DNA from: JAHFRG01 sp036522275
GTDB lineage: Bacteria; Pseudomonadota; Gammaproteobacteria; Burkholderiales; JAHFRG01
Reading direction: 5' to 3'
NCBI GenBank assembly: GCA_036522275.1
Contig: DATDGC010000032.1
Coordinates: 1-19,801, forward strand
DNA: 19,801 bases
The position numbers and the translations under genes were made by a program. The notes under the pieces were generated by a model, which saw nothing but the letters and a program-made list of their open reading frames with translations, searched no databases and was not told where the DNA came from. Positions 6,681 to 13,764 of this stretch are shown here, piece after piece (position 1 is the first letter of the stretch; each line of letters begins with the position of its first letter).

Positions 6681-7583
6681 TCAACAGGGAATTTTTTTCG
6701 GCGTCTTGTGGGGTTTCTGCAGCAGGGCCTTTTGCAGTACGAACACGCTGGGCGGCCGCTCCTGCTGATCGAGGCGCAAGCACCAGTCTATGATCTCCAG
6801 CAACTCTTCAGAGTATTGTCCATGCCAGATATTCTTTGCCGACTCCTGCTTGTCCTCATATACCCGGGCATCTGCGGCTTGCGGGGCTACGCCGGCGAAG
6901 CAGGAAAAGATGCTGGCGCCAACGCTATAGATGTCGCTCCATGGCCCCAACAAATCCATGCTTTGGTATTGCTCGGGGGGCGCGAAGCCGGGCGTGTACA
7001 TCGGACTCAGCTTGGGGCTGTCGTGCGTCAAAGTCTGGCGCGCCGAGCCGAAGTCCAGCAGCACCGGCGAGCCATCGGCACGCAGGTAGATGTTCGCCGG
7101 CTTGATGTCCAGATGCAGCAGCTTGTGCGTATGCACTTCCCTAAGGCCGTTCAGCAAATGGCCGAACACGTGGCGGATGAAATTCTCGCTAATGGTGTGC
7201 TTGTGCGACTGGATTTGCTCCTGCAAAGTCCTGCCTGCCTCGTATTGCATCACCATGTAAACGGTTTCGTTGGCGCGGAAGAAATTCATCACGCGCACCA
7301 CGTTGGGATGAACGATGCGCGCTAAGGCCCTGCCTTCCTCGAAGAAACAGCGCATGCCGTAGCGGAAAACCACCAGATTTTCATCGGAAGTGGCTTGTAC
7401 CGTTTGGCCATCCGCGCGCAGCGCCAGCGCGCTTGGCAGATACTCCTTGATGGCGACAAGTTTGTTGTGTTCGTCGTAGGCGCGGTAAACCAGGCTGAAG
7501 CCGCCGCGGCTCAATTGCTTGTCAATGCGGTAATTCAGCAACTGGTAACCGTTGGGAAGCGGCGTATTGGATTGTGAAGTCAT
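6681..7583 (-). CDS. Hanks-type serine/threonine protein kinase, possible frameshift at the 3' end
   Basis: This 300-residue soluble kinase has a glycine loop variant SRGGFSLVY (25-33), ATP-binding K46 in VAIKEYLP, catalytic loop H157-L-D159-I-K-P-A-N164 (HLD replaces HRD), DFG at 177-179 and an APE-equivalent APPEQY (201-206). Leu for Arg in HRD places it among non-RD kinases. No membrane segment or extracellular sensor is present. The first in-frame start codon upstream is TTG at 7589; ATG at 7583 is preferred. The zero frame stops at 6681, immediately after a run of seven A residues (6692-6698). Shifting one base back there reads NSLLNLRDTLGRGDR and stops at 6646-6648, three bases before the phosphatase ATG. 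Substrates cannot be inferred. Confidence 0.92.
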   Translation of the reverse strand: MTSQSNTPLPNGYQLLNYRIDKQLSRGGFSLVYRAYDEHNKLVAIKEYLPSALALRADGQTVQATSDENLVVFRYGMRCFFEEGRALARIVHPNVVRVMNFFRANETVYMVMQYEAGRTLQEQIQSHKHTISENFIRHVFGHLLNGLREVHTHKLLHLDIKPANIYLRADGSPVLLDFGSARQTLTHDSPKLSPMYTPGFAPPEQYQSMDLLGPWSDIYSVGASIFSCFAGVAPQAADARVYEDKQESAKNIWHGQYSEELLEIIDWCLRLDQQERPPSVFVLQKALLQKPHKTPKKIPC

Positions 7584-7669
7584 GCCCAATAAGAATATGC
7601 TATTGTTTTGAAATGCCCATTATTGTCGGTATTTGCGCGGTTAAAGTAAAGCACTCTCAAAGGAAATAG

Positions 7670-8536
7670 ATGATCTACAGCATGACAGGTTTTGCGGTCG
7701 CCGCCAAAGAGTTGGTACAGGGCGCATTGCACATGGAATTGCGCTCGGTCAACCACCGCTATCTGGACATCCAGTTGCGGCTGCCGGAAGAACTGAGACT
7801 GCTCGAGCCGGCGCTGCGCGAGGTCATCGTCAACGGGGTAGGCCGCGGCAAGGTGGAATGCCGCTTGAGCATCGGCTCCTCAAGCGATGTGCCGAAAGCG
7901 CCGCAGTTCAACACCAATCTGCTGAAACAACTTGTGGAATTAAATCTCAAGGTACATGCCGCGCTGCCGGATGCCGGCAGCTTAAGCGCCGCCGACATTC
8001 TGCGCTGGCCGGGTATGCTTGGCGGCGACTTTCTGTCGGCAGAGGGCTTGCGCGAGACCTGCATCGCGCTGTTGCAAAGCGCACTTCATGAGCTCAATTT
8101 GACTCGAAGCCACGAAGGCGAAAAACTCAAGGCATTGCTGCTTGAACGCATCGAAAAAATGGAACAGTTGGTGGCCGGGGTGGCGCCGCGCATCCCCGAA
8201 ATCATGGCAACCTATCGGGAAAAGCTCGGCAGCCGCCTTCAGGAAGCGCTTATCAATCTCGAGGACGACCGCATCCGCCAGGAATTTGCGCTGTTTGCCG
8301 CAAAAATAGATGTCGATGAGGAACTGACGCGTCTTTCCACCCATCTTGGCGAAACCAAAAGAACCCTGGATCGCGGCGGCGCGGTGGGCAAGCGCCTGGA
8401 TTTCCTGATGCAGGAATTGAACCGCGAAGCCAACACTTTAGGCTCGAAATCGGTGGATACCGGGGTCTCGCGCGTGGCGATGGAACTCAAAGTGCTGATC
8501 GAACAGATGCGCGAGCAAATCCAGAATATTGAGTAG
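7670..8536 (+). CDS. yicC: YicC-family endoribonuclease
   Basis: This 288-residue protein has the hallmark YicC start MIYSMTGFA, the MELRSVNHRYLDIQLRLPEEL block, and the C-terminal LDFLMQELNREANTLGSKS segment that precedes the DUF1732 end. YicC proteins were long of unknown function and are now described as endoribonucleases acting on small-RNA or mRNA targets. The start ATG at 7670 has AAGGAA at 7660-7665. It heads a plus-strand set (gmk, rpoZ, spoT) and is divergent from the kinase across 86 bases. Its stop codon lies inside the purine repeat that also forms the gmk ribosome-binding site. Confidence 0.95.
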   Translation: MIYSMTGFAVAAKELVQGALHMELRSVNHRYLDIQLRLPEELRLLEPALREVIVNGVGRGKVECRLSIGSSSDVPKAPQFNTNLLKQLVELNLKVHAALPDAGSLSAADILRWPGMLGGDFLSAEGLRETCIALLQSALHELNLTRSHEGEKLKALLLERIEKMEQLVAGVAPRIPEIMATYREKLGSRLQEALINLEDDRIRQEFALFAAKIDVDEELTRLSTHLGETKRTLDRGGAVGKRLDFLMQELNREANTLGSKSVDTGVSRVAMELKVLIEQMREQIQNIE

Positions 8537-8550
8537 GGAGTAAGGGGTGA
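8531..8550 (+). repeat. purine-rich repeat, single arm (copy 3) forming the gmk start region
   Basis: GAGTAGGGAGTAAGGGGTGA matches one arm of the elements at 1032-1102 and 4141-4231. It contains the yicC stop (8534-8536), a GGGAG/AAGGGG ribosome-binding stretch and the gmk GTG start (8547). No pyrimidine arm follows. Confidence 0.5.
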
Positions 8551-9155
8551 CCGGCATCCTCTTCATCGTTACCGCAGCTTCCGGCGCGGGCAAAACAAGT
8601 CTGGTGCGCGCGCTTCTGGAAAGCGATAATCAGCTGCGCAAATCAGTCTCCTACACCACGCGTCCAGCACGCCCCGGCGAGGAGGACGGCAGACATTACA
8701 ATTTCGTGTCACAGCAGAAATTTGCGGACATGCTCAAACAGCGTGAGTTTCTGGAGCACGCCGAAGTGCATGGGAATCACTACGGCACTTCGAAAAGCTG
8801 GATTGAGCGCGCAATGCAGGGCGGTCATGACATCCTGCTGGAAATAGACTGGCAAGGCGCGCAACAGGTGCGCAGAATTTTTCCCCAGGCAATCGGCATT
8901 TTCATTCTGCCACCTTCGCTTGCCTCGCTGGAAGAACGGCTCAAAGCGCGCGGTCAGGACAGCCCCGAAGTCATCGCAAGCCGCCTTAAGGCCGCGCGCG
9001 TCGAAATGAGCCATGTGCCTGAGTTTGATTATGTTATTATTAACGACAAGTTTGAGCAGGCGGTGCAGGAACTCATCTGCATCGTCCGCAGTAACCGGCT
9101 TAAACTCAAGCCGCAACTTGAGCGTCATCGGGATTTGATTAACCACCTGAAGTGA
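8547..9155 (+). CDS. gmk: guanylate kinase
   Basis: This 202-residue enzyme phosphorylates GMP to GDP with ATP and so supplies GTP and, indirectly, the (p)ppGpp made by SpoT encoded downstream. It shows the P-loop SGAGKTS (12-18), the GMP-binding SYTTRPARPGEEDGRHY (36-51), the LEIDWQGAQQVR segment and the lid arginines. The GTG start at 8547 gives the normal N-terminus TGILFIVTAASGAGK; purine-rich repeat DNA acts as the ribosome-binding site. yicC ends ten bases upstream and rpoZ follows after 14 bases, so the three are very likely one operon. Confidence 0.97.
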   Translation: MTGILFIVTAASGAGKTSLVRALLESDNQLRKSVSYTTRPARPGEEDGRHYNFVSQQKFADMLKQREFLEHAEVHGNHYGTSKSWIERAMQGGHDILLEIDWQGAQQVRRIFPQAIGIFILPPSLASLEERLKARGQDSPEVIASRLKAARVEMSHVPEFDYVIINDKFEQAVQELICIVRSNRLKLKPQLERHRDLINHLK

Positions 9156-9169
9156 TTGAAAGAGGAACT

Positions 9170-9376
9170 ATGGCCCGCATTACTGTTGATGATTGTTTGA
9201 AAAGAATTCCCAACCGTTTTGAAATGACTTTGGCTGCGACCTACCGCTCCAGGCAGCTCGCCACCGGGGCGACCCCGATGCTGGAAGCAAATAAAGACAA
9301 GCCCACGGTAATTGCGCTGCGCGAGGTTGCGCAAGGTCTGGTCGGGGTGGATATCCTGCACAAAGCGCAGAGCTAA
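9170..9376 (+). CDS. rpoZ: RNA polymerase omega subunit
   Basis: This 68-residue omega subunit assists folding and assembly of beta-prime and is part of a (p)ppGpp-binding site on RNA polymerase in proteobacteria. The sequence begins MARITVDDCLKRIPNRFEM and continues with the classic AATYRSRQL and TVIALREVA segments. The start is ATG 9170, with AGAGGAA at 9161-9167; an in-frame ATG at 9152 would overlap the end of gmk and adds non-conserved residues. Location between gmk and spoT is the standard proteobacterial arrangement and links three parts of stringent-response metabolism. Confidence 0.97.
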   Translation: MARITVDDCLKRIPNRFEMTLAATYRSRQLATGATPMLEANKDKPTVIALREVAQGLVGVDILHKAQS

Positions 9377-9449
9377 ACCGCGGTTTCGAGCACCGAGTTT
9401 CGAGGAATGGTCGGACTCGGAACTCGCAAGCTGCATCGAGGAATCTGGC

Positions 9450-11567
9450 ATGTCCGATGCGGAGATCCTGTTCAAGGAATTATCCGGCTACATGAAGTCG
9501 GAGGACATTGCGCTGCTCGAGTCGGCCTACCACTTCAGCGAAACCGCCCATCAAGGCCAGTTCCGCAAGACTGGCGACCCATATATCTCCCATCCCATCG
9601 CCGTAGCCAATATCCTCGCGCAATGGCATCTTGACCCACAGGCGCTCACCGCCGCGCTATTGCACGATGTGATGGAGGACACGCACGTCACCAAGGACGA
9701 AATCAGCAAGAAATTCGGCAAGCCGGTGGCGGAGCTGGTGGATGGCTTGAGCAAGCTCGACAAAATCGAGTTCCAGACCCAGGAACAGGCGCAAGCGGAA
9801 AACTTCAGCAAGATGCTCCTGGCGATGGCGCGCGATGTGCGCGTGATTTTTATCAAGCTTGCCGACCGCCTGCACAACATGCGCACGCTCAACGTGATGC
9901 ACGCCGAGCAGCGCCGCCGCATCGCGCGCGAAACCATGGAGATCTATGCGCCGATTGCCAGCCGCCTGGGCCTCAATACCATCTACCAGGAATTGCAGGA
10001 ACTCGCCTTCCGCTATCTCTATCCCACCCGTTATCAGGTGCTCAGCAAGGCGGTGAAGGCGGCGCGGGGAAACCGCCGCGAAGTGGTCGGCAAGATTCTG
10101 GATTCCATCAAGCAGTGCCTGCAGAAAGCGGGGATTGAAGCGCAGGTCACCGGACGCGAAAAGCACCTCTATAGCATTTACAAGAAAATGATCGAGAAGT
10201 CGCTTTCCTTCTCCGAGGTGCTGGACATTTACGGCTTCCGCATTCTGGTCAAAGACGCTTCCGCCTGCTATCTGGCTTTAGGCGCACTGCATAGCTTGTT
10301 CAAGCCGATCCCGGGCAAATTCAAGGACTACATCGCGATCCCCAAGGCCAATGGCTACCAGTCGCTGCATAGCATGCTGTTCGGCCCGTTCGGCACACCG
10401 ATCGAAGTGCAGATCCGCACGGTGGATATGCACAAGATCTCCGAAGCGGGTGTGGCCTCGCATTGGCTGTACAAAAGCTCCGAGACTTCGCTCAACGAAT
10501 TGCAGCAGAACACCCATCAATGGCTGCAAAACCTGTTGGAAATCCAGTCGGAGAGCGGCGATTCGGTGGAGTTTCTTGAACATCTCAAGGTGGACCTCTT
10601 TCCCGACGAAGTTTACGTGTTCACGCCGAAAGGCCAGATCATGGCGTTGCCGCGCGGCGCCACCGCGGTGGATTTCGCCTACAGCGTGCATACCGACATC
10701 GGCAACCGCTGCGTCGCGGTGAAAATCGACCACGAGCTGATGGCGTTGCGGACCGAACTCAAAAGCGGCGACCGCGTTGAAATCATCACCGCCTCGCATG
10801 CGAAACCCAATCCTTCGTGGCTGAGTTTTGTGGTTACCGGAAAGGCACGCTCGCATATACGGCATTTCCTCAAAACCATGCACTACGAAGAATCGGTGCG
10901 CCTGGGCGAGCGGCTACTGAATCAGGCACTCACCGGGCTTAAGCCGGGCAAGGAGAAATTCGACGATAGCCATTGGAACAAGCTGCTGCGCGATGGCGGC
11001 TCCAAATCCCGCGAGGAAATCCTCGCCGACATCGGTCTGGGAAAACGCCTGGCGGTGGTGGTGGCAAGACGCCTGCTATCGCTTGGCGGTCCTTTGACCA
11101 GGGAAGGCAAGAAAATCCCGGGCACCGTCACCATCCGCGGCACCGAGGGCATGGCGGTGCAATTCGCCAAGTGTTGCCGGCCGATCCCCGGCGATCCAAT
11201 CATCGGCTACATCAAGAAAGGCCAGGGTATGATAATTCACACCCACGATTGCCCGGTGATTGCCAAAATTCACGCTCCCCCGGAAAAAATCCTGGATGTG
11301 GAATGGGACCCCGAAACCAGCAAGCCGTTTGACGTGAGCATCGAGTTGACGGTGGCCAACCAGCGCGGGGTTTTGGCCAAGGTCGCGGCTGAAATCGCCG
11401 AAGCTGGCTCCAACATTGGCAATGTCAGCATGGAAGAAGGCGAGAGCAGCGCCTACACCACTATCCACTTTACCTTGCAGGTCACAAACCGCATGCATCT
11501 CGCGCAATTGATGAGGAGCTTGCGCAGAATTCCCGAAGTGGTGAGAATCGCCCGGGTCAAGGGCTGA
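9450..11567 (+). CDS. spoT: SpoT/RelA-family bifunctional (p)ppGpp synthetase/hydrolase
   Basis: This 705-residue protein makes and degrades the alarmone (p)ppGpp. Domains in order: an HD hydrolase with H48 (YISHPIAV) and H72-D73...E76-D77 (LLHDVMEDT), intact and so probably active; a synthetase domain with GKFKDYIAIPKANGYQSLH near residue 290; TGS near 385-445; a zinc-finger-like region with the conserved C-C pair near 574 (FAKCCRPIPGD); and a C-terminal ACT domain (627-705). The synthetase basic motif is KFKD rather than RxKD, seen also in other betaproteobacterial SpoT proteins as I recall. ATG 9450 with GAGGAA at 9438-9443 is chosen; the open frame extends upstream to 9312 into rpoZ and is unlikely to be translated. 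Confidence 0.96.
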   Translation: MSDAEILFKELSGYMKSEDIALLESAYHFSETAHQGQFRKTGDPYISHPIAVANILAQWHLDPQALTAALLHDVMEDTHVTKDEISKKFGKPVAELVDGLSKLDKIEFQTQEQAQAENFSKMLLAMARDVRVIFIKLADRLHNMRTLNVMHAEQRRRIARETMEIYAPIASRLGLNTIYQELQELAFRYLYPTRYQVLSKAVKAARGNRREVVGKILDSIKQCLQKAGIEAQVTGREKHLYSIYKKMIEKSLSFSEVLDIYGFRILVKDASACYLALGALHSLFKPIPGKFKDYIAIPKANGYQSLHSMLFGPFGTPIEVQIRTVDMHKISEAGVASHWLYKSSETSLNELQQNTHQWLQNLLEIQSESGDSVEFLEHLKVDLFPDEVYVFTPKGQIMALPRGATAVDFAYSVHTDIGNRCVAVKIDHELMALRTELKSGDRVEIITASHAKPNPSWLSFVVTGKARSHIRHFLKTMHYEESVRLGERLLNQALTGLKPGKEKFDDSHWNKLLRDGGSKSREEILADIGLGKRLAVVVARRLLSLGGPLTREGKKIPGTVTIRGTEGMAVQFAKCCRPIPGDPIIGYIKKGQGMIIHTHDCPVIAKIHAPPEKILDVEWDPETSKPFDVSIELTVANQRGVLAKVAAEIAEAGSNIGNVSMEEGESSAYTTIHFTLQVTNRMHLAQLMRSLRRIPEVVRIARVKG

Positions 11568-11627
11568 GGCGCCCGGATTGAAAGTTGCAGTTCTTTTACT
11601 AACCTTTATTTTGTCCCCGCCCCGTGT

Positions 11628-11657
11628 TGATAGGTCTGGAGGATTCGAATCGCCGGC
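11628..11657 (-). pseudogene. tRNA 3'-end fragment A (T arm and acceptor end)
   Basis: On the plus strand TGATAGGTCTGGAGGATTCG leads into AATCGCCGG. This follows the 3' acceptor strand and T arm of the fragments at 13469 and 14833 with a one-base gap and several changes. The terminal CCA equivalent has decayed to TCA. Nothing tRNA-like continues past 11657. It is the weakest member of the series. Confidence 0.4.
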
Positions 11658-11704
11658 TGCCGCGTCACGCTAGCGGTCTTTTTATAGCGAATCGCGCTTC
11701 GGGA

Positions 11705-12322
11705 TTAACGGAAATCAGCCAGTTCCGGATCATCAACCTTCTGCTCGGGGAGTCCGGTGATTCCTGGAAGCTGAGACAAGCGCGGCACGCCTGGCTTTAG
11801 CTGCACGTTCCCGTTGCTATCTTTCCAGACCAGCACGGGTACCGCGGGCACGCCAAACTTTCGCATAAGCTGGGTGTTCGCCTGCAGCTGCGTTGTTATC
11901 GGAGCCTGCGGCTTGTCCATCGGTTTGATGCCACCATCAAAGTGCGCTCTATCATAGCTGACCTCGTTTTCGCGCAGCGCGGCAGCCCTGTCAGAGGCTT
12001 CCATTATGGCTGCGGCGCGTCCCACGGAGCTCGGTTTCTGGTAAGCCACAGGCACCCAGCGCACCTGTAGCCCTACTTTCTCATAAGGTTGCAGCGCCTT
12101 CCACGTGAGATGGCAGTAAAGGCAATTGGAGTCGAAAAACACATAAAGGACGCTCTTCGCTTCCTTGGCGCCTTCTGTTATGACATCGGCTTTTTCAAGC
12201 TCGAGGAACAGCGCGCGATATTCTGGCTTCGAGGCATATTGCGGTTTAAGCTGATCTTCACAAAAGGCCGCGGCGGATAAGAGGGCGGTTCCGACAAGCA
12301 TTGCTTGGATAAACGCTTTCAT
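11705..12322 (-). CDS. periplasmic thioredoxin-fold protein related to DsbC/DsbG
   Basis: This 205-residue protein has a signal peptide (MKAFIQAMLVGTALLSAAA, cleavage probably near residue 19-22) and one thioredoxin-fold domain. The active site is C67-L-Y-C70 after VLYVFFDSN, and the cis-proline loop is GVPAVP with P162. The long helical insert between them is as in DsbC/DsbG/DsbA-like proteins. The N-terminal dimerisation domain of classic DsbC/DsbG is absent, so it may act as a monomeric thiol oxidase or reductase rather than an isomerase. ATG 12322 is preceded by AGGGG in the loop of a small hairpin (12328-12344). It lies 68 bases after a pentapeptide-repeat gene on the same strand and converges with spoT. 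The partner reductant is unknown. Confidence 0.85.
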   Translation of the reverse strand: MKAFIQAMLVGTALLSAAAFCEDQLKPQYASKPEYRALFLELEKADVITEGAKEAKSVLYVFFDSNCLYCHLTWKALQPYEKVGLQVRWVPVAYQKPSSVGRAAAIMEASDRAAALRENEVSYDRAHFDGGIKPMDKPQAPITTQLQANTQLMRKFGVPAVPVLVWKDSNGNVQLKPGVPRLSQLPGITGLPEQKVDDPELADFR

Positions 12323-12327
12323 TTAAA

Positions 12328-12344
12328 TCAAGACCCCTTCTTGA
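12328..12344 (-). promoter_or_regulatory. small hairpin around the ribosome-binding site of the thioredoxin-fold gene
   Basis: On the minus strand TCAAGA and TCTTGA flank an AGGGG loop, which is the only plausible Shine-Dalgarno before ATG 12322. The stem is six perfect pairs and ends five bases before the start codon. It could modulate translation, but a six-pair stem could also be chance. Confidence 0.3.
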
Positions 12345-12390
12345 AAATAACTCTTCGCGGTGAATGTTGATTATGACCAGAACGCAGGAG

Positions 12391-13260
12391 CTAGTGCGGG
12401 AGTCCTTTGGCTTTCTCGGCGCGAGCTTTGTCCAGCCCCTTCACGCCACGAAATTCGGCTCCCGTAAAATCAGCGTCCGTCAAATCCGCGCCGGTAAAAT
12501 CGGTGTCGATAATCTTTGCTTCGCGTAAATTGGCGTGGCTCAGATTTGCCCTGGAGAAATCGGTGCCGCTGAGATCCGCATTGAAAAGGTTTGCACCGGC
12601 CAAATTGACTCCGGCAAGGGTCGAAAAGCTGAAATCCGCCTTCGAAAAATCGGCGCCCGAGAGATCGGCCCCTTGAAGATTTGCGCCCACAATTGAAGCG
12701 CGCATGAGCCCCATCGACTGGTTCTTCGTATCCACCGCTCCATCCATCTTGGTCAAGTTGGCGCGTTGCAGATTGGCACCTCTCAGATCCCCGATAAAGC
12801 GCGCCCCGGTCAAATTGGCTTCCGTCAAATCAGCCCCTTTCAACTGCATCGAAAACATCATGGCGCCTTGCAGGTTGGCATGAGACAGGTTGGCCCCTTC
12901 TGCAAAGCTTACGGTTAAATTGCAGTGCGACAGGTTGGTCTTGCTGAGGTTCGCCCTATTCATAAGGGATGCCGCGAGATTCGCACCCCTAAAGTTGACG
13001 CCTGAAAGGTCAAGGCCGGTCAGATCCTTCGAATACAGATCCGCTGGCGCAGCTTCCGATGAGTGAGAGAGAATCTCCAATACCTGTTCCCGGGTAAGCT
13101 TCTCGTAGCTCGCCGCAGCTTCCATATCCATTCCGGTATCCATCCCGGTCGCGGAGTATGCGGTAGCGACGGGTGCTAACCACAAGAGTAAGCTCACGAC
13201 CACGAAACGTTGGCCAAGGCGTTTGATTATTGAAGATGCGAATGATGTTAAACGAACCAT
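12391..13260 (-). CDS. exported pentapeptide-repeat protein
   Basis: This 289-residue protein has an N-terminal signal peptide (basic KRLGQR, hydrophobic VVVSLLLWLAPV, cleavage near ATA) followed by a short helical stretch (YEKLTREQVLEIL). It then has two runs of A(D/N)LXX-type pentapeptides, about residues 62-160 and 180-275, separated by a non-repeating linker (TKNQSMGLM). Such repeats form a right-handed quadrilateral beta-helix. Most known members with a defined role (gyrase-protecting Qnr/MfpA type) are cytoplasmic; the signal peptide here argues against that role. The start ATG at 13260 has GGAGG six bases upstream. It is probably co-transcribed with the thioredoxin-fold gene. Function unknown. 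Confidence 0.9.
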   Translation of the reverse strand: MVRLTSFASSIIKRLGQRFVVVSLLLWLAPVATAYSATGMDTGMDMEAAASYEKLTREQVLEILSHSSEAAPADLYSKDLTGLDLSGVNFRGANLAASLMNRANLSKTNLSHCNLTVSFAEGANLSHANLQGAMMFSMQLKGADLTEANLTGARFIGDLRGANLQRANLTKMDGAVDTKNQSMGLMRASIVGANLQGADLSGADFSKADFSFSTLAGVNLAGANLFNADLSGTDFSRANLSHANLREAKIIDTDFTGADLTDADFTGAEFRGVKGLDKARAEKAKGLPH

Positions 13261-13288
13261 TAACCCCCTCCAAGCTGCGTGAGCCCCT

Positions 13289-13317
13289 ATGTTAATTTAG
13301 ATAATCACCACACTCAA
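13289..13317 (-). promoter_or_regulatory. candidate sigma-70 promoter of the pentapeptide/thioredoxin pair
   Basis: On the minus strand TTGAGT (13317-13312) and TAACAT (13294-13289) are separated by exactly 17 bases and lie about 30 bases before the ATG. Each hexamer matches four of six consensus positions, so support is moderate. Confidence 0.35.
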
Positions 13318-13415
13318 TGGTTCAATCCGAGTACACCTCATTTTAGAACCAAATCGACATGTCCAGCCTAATAATAGGTAGCGGTCGCGATGGATTAAGA
13401 AAAGGGGGTCGAAGC

Positions 13416-13497
13416 AGTTTTTCACAAAATCATAAACCAAAAGAGCTGCATTCCTGCAGCCCTTTTGTTGGTAGGTCGTGGCGGATTCGAACCGCCA
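13416..13497. repeat. direct repeat, left copy (hairpin plus tRNA 3' end)
   Basis: From AGTTTTTCAC at 13416 to the end of the T arm at 13497 this segment aligns with 15658-15741 over its whole length, by eye about 85-90 percent identical with a two-base length difference. It carries the hairpin at 13438-13467 and tRNA fragment B. The two copies are in the same orientation and enclose about 2.2 kb with two plus-strand genes. Confidence 0.75.
13438..13467. terminator. hairpin adjoining tRNA fragment B
   Basis: CAAAAG-A-GCTGCA pairs with TGCAGC-C-CTTTTG around a TTCC loop: two six-pair stems with one A-C mismatch between them. A/T runs on both sides let it work as an intrinsic terminator in either direction. 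Its position just beyond a tRNA 3' end suggests it descends from a tRNA gene terminator. Confidence 0.6.
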
Positions 13498-13515
13498 ACT
13501 AACGGATTACAAGTT
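13469..13515 (-). pseudogene. tRNA 3'-half fragment B (anticodon loop to CCA)
   Basis: Minus-strand reading has CTTGTAA (anticodon-loop-like, TGT, threonine type), a variable region, a perfect T arm GGCGGTTCGAATCCGCC and an acceptor 3' strand ending ACCA. Homology to a tRNA stops in the 5' side of the anticodon stem, and no 5' half follows. This is the pattern left by tyrosine-integrase att sites that reach from the anticodon loop to the tRNA 3' end. Confidence 0.7.
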
Positions 13516-13764
13516 GGTATGGCTAATTGTTTTAACATTAAACGTGGCCCGCCCTCTCTCGCCAAAACACGCCTAAGCCTGCTGATTCCCTACCTTGGCG
13601 TTTCACTGTTATCTGCTTCAACCAGAACTCTTTTGCGGAACGTAATCCAGTATTGTCTTAGGCCAGTACGCACATAAGATGCCAAACCCTTTAAACCGGC
13701 GTAATCTACCTTATCCGAGGATGTCTATAATGTTGAATCGGAATAACACCGCAGGAGATTTCAA

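Noticed and set aside
6666..7325. 219-codon plus-strand frame opposite the kinase
   Set aside because: It is antisense to a complete kinase domain with all catalytic motifs; no independent evidence of coding.
9312..9449. Longer SpoT start at 9312
   Set aside because: The added residues overlap rpoZ in another frame and are Arg/Cys/Trp-rich without family similarity; ATG 9450 has a well-placed GAGGAA.
12391..13260. Qnr/MfpA-like quinolone-resistance role for the pentapeptide protein
   Set aside because: The clear signal peptide and the interrupted repeat pattern do not fit a cytoplasmic gyrase mimic.
13465..13677. Plus-strand open frame beginning MLVGRGGFEPPT
   Set aside because: It is a translation through tRNA fragment B; GRGGFEPPT-type starts are a well-known artefact of reading the tRNA T arm on the opposite strand. 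No ribosome-binding site or domain.
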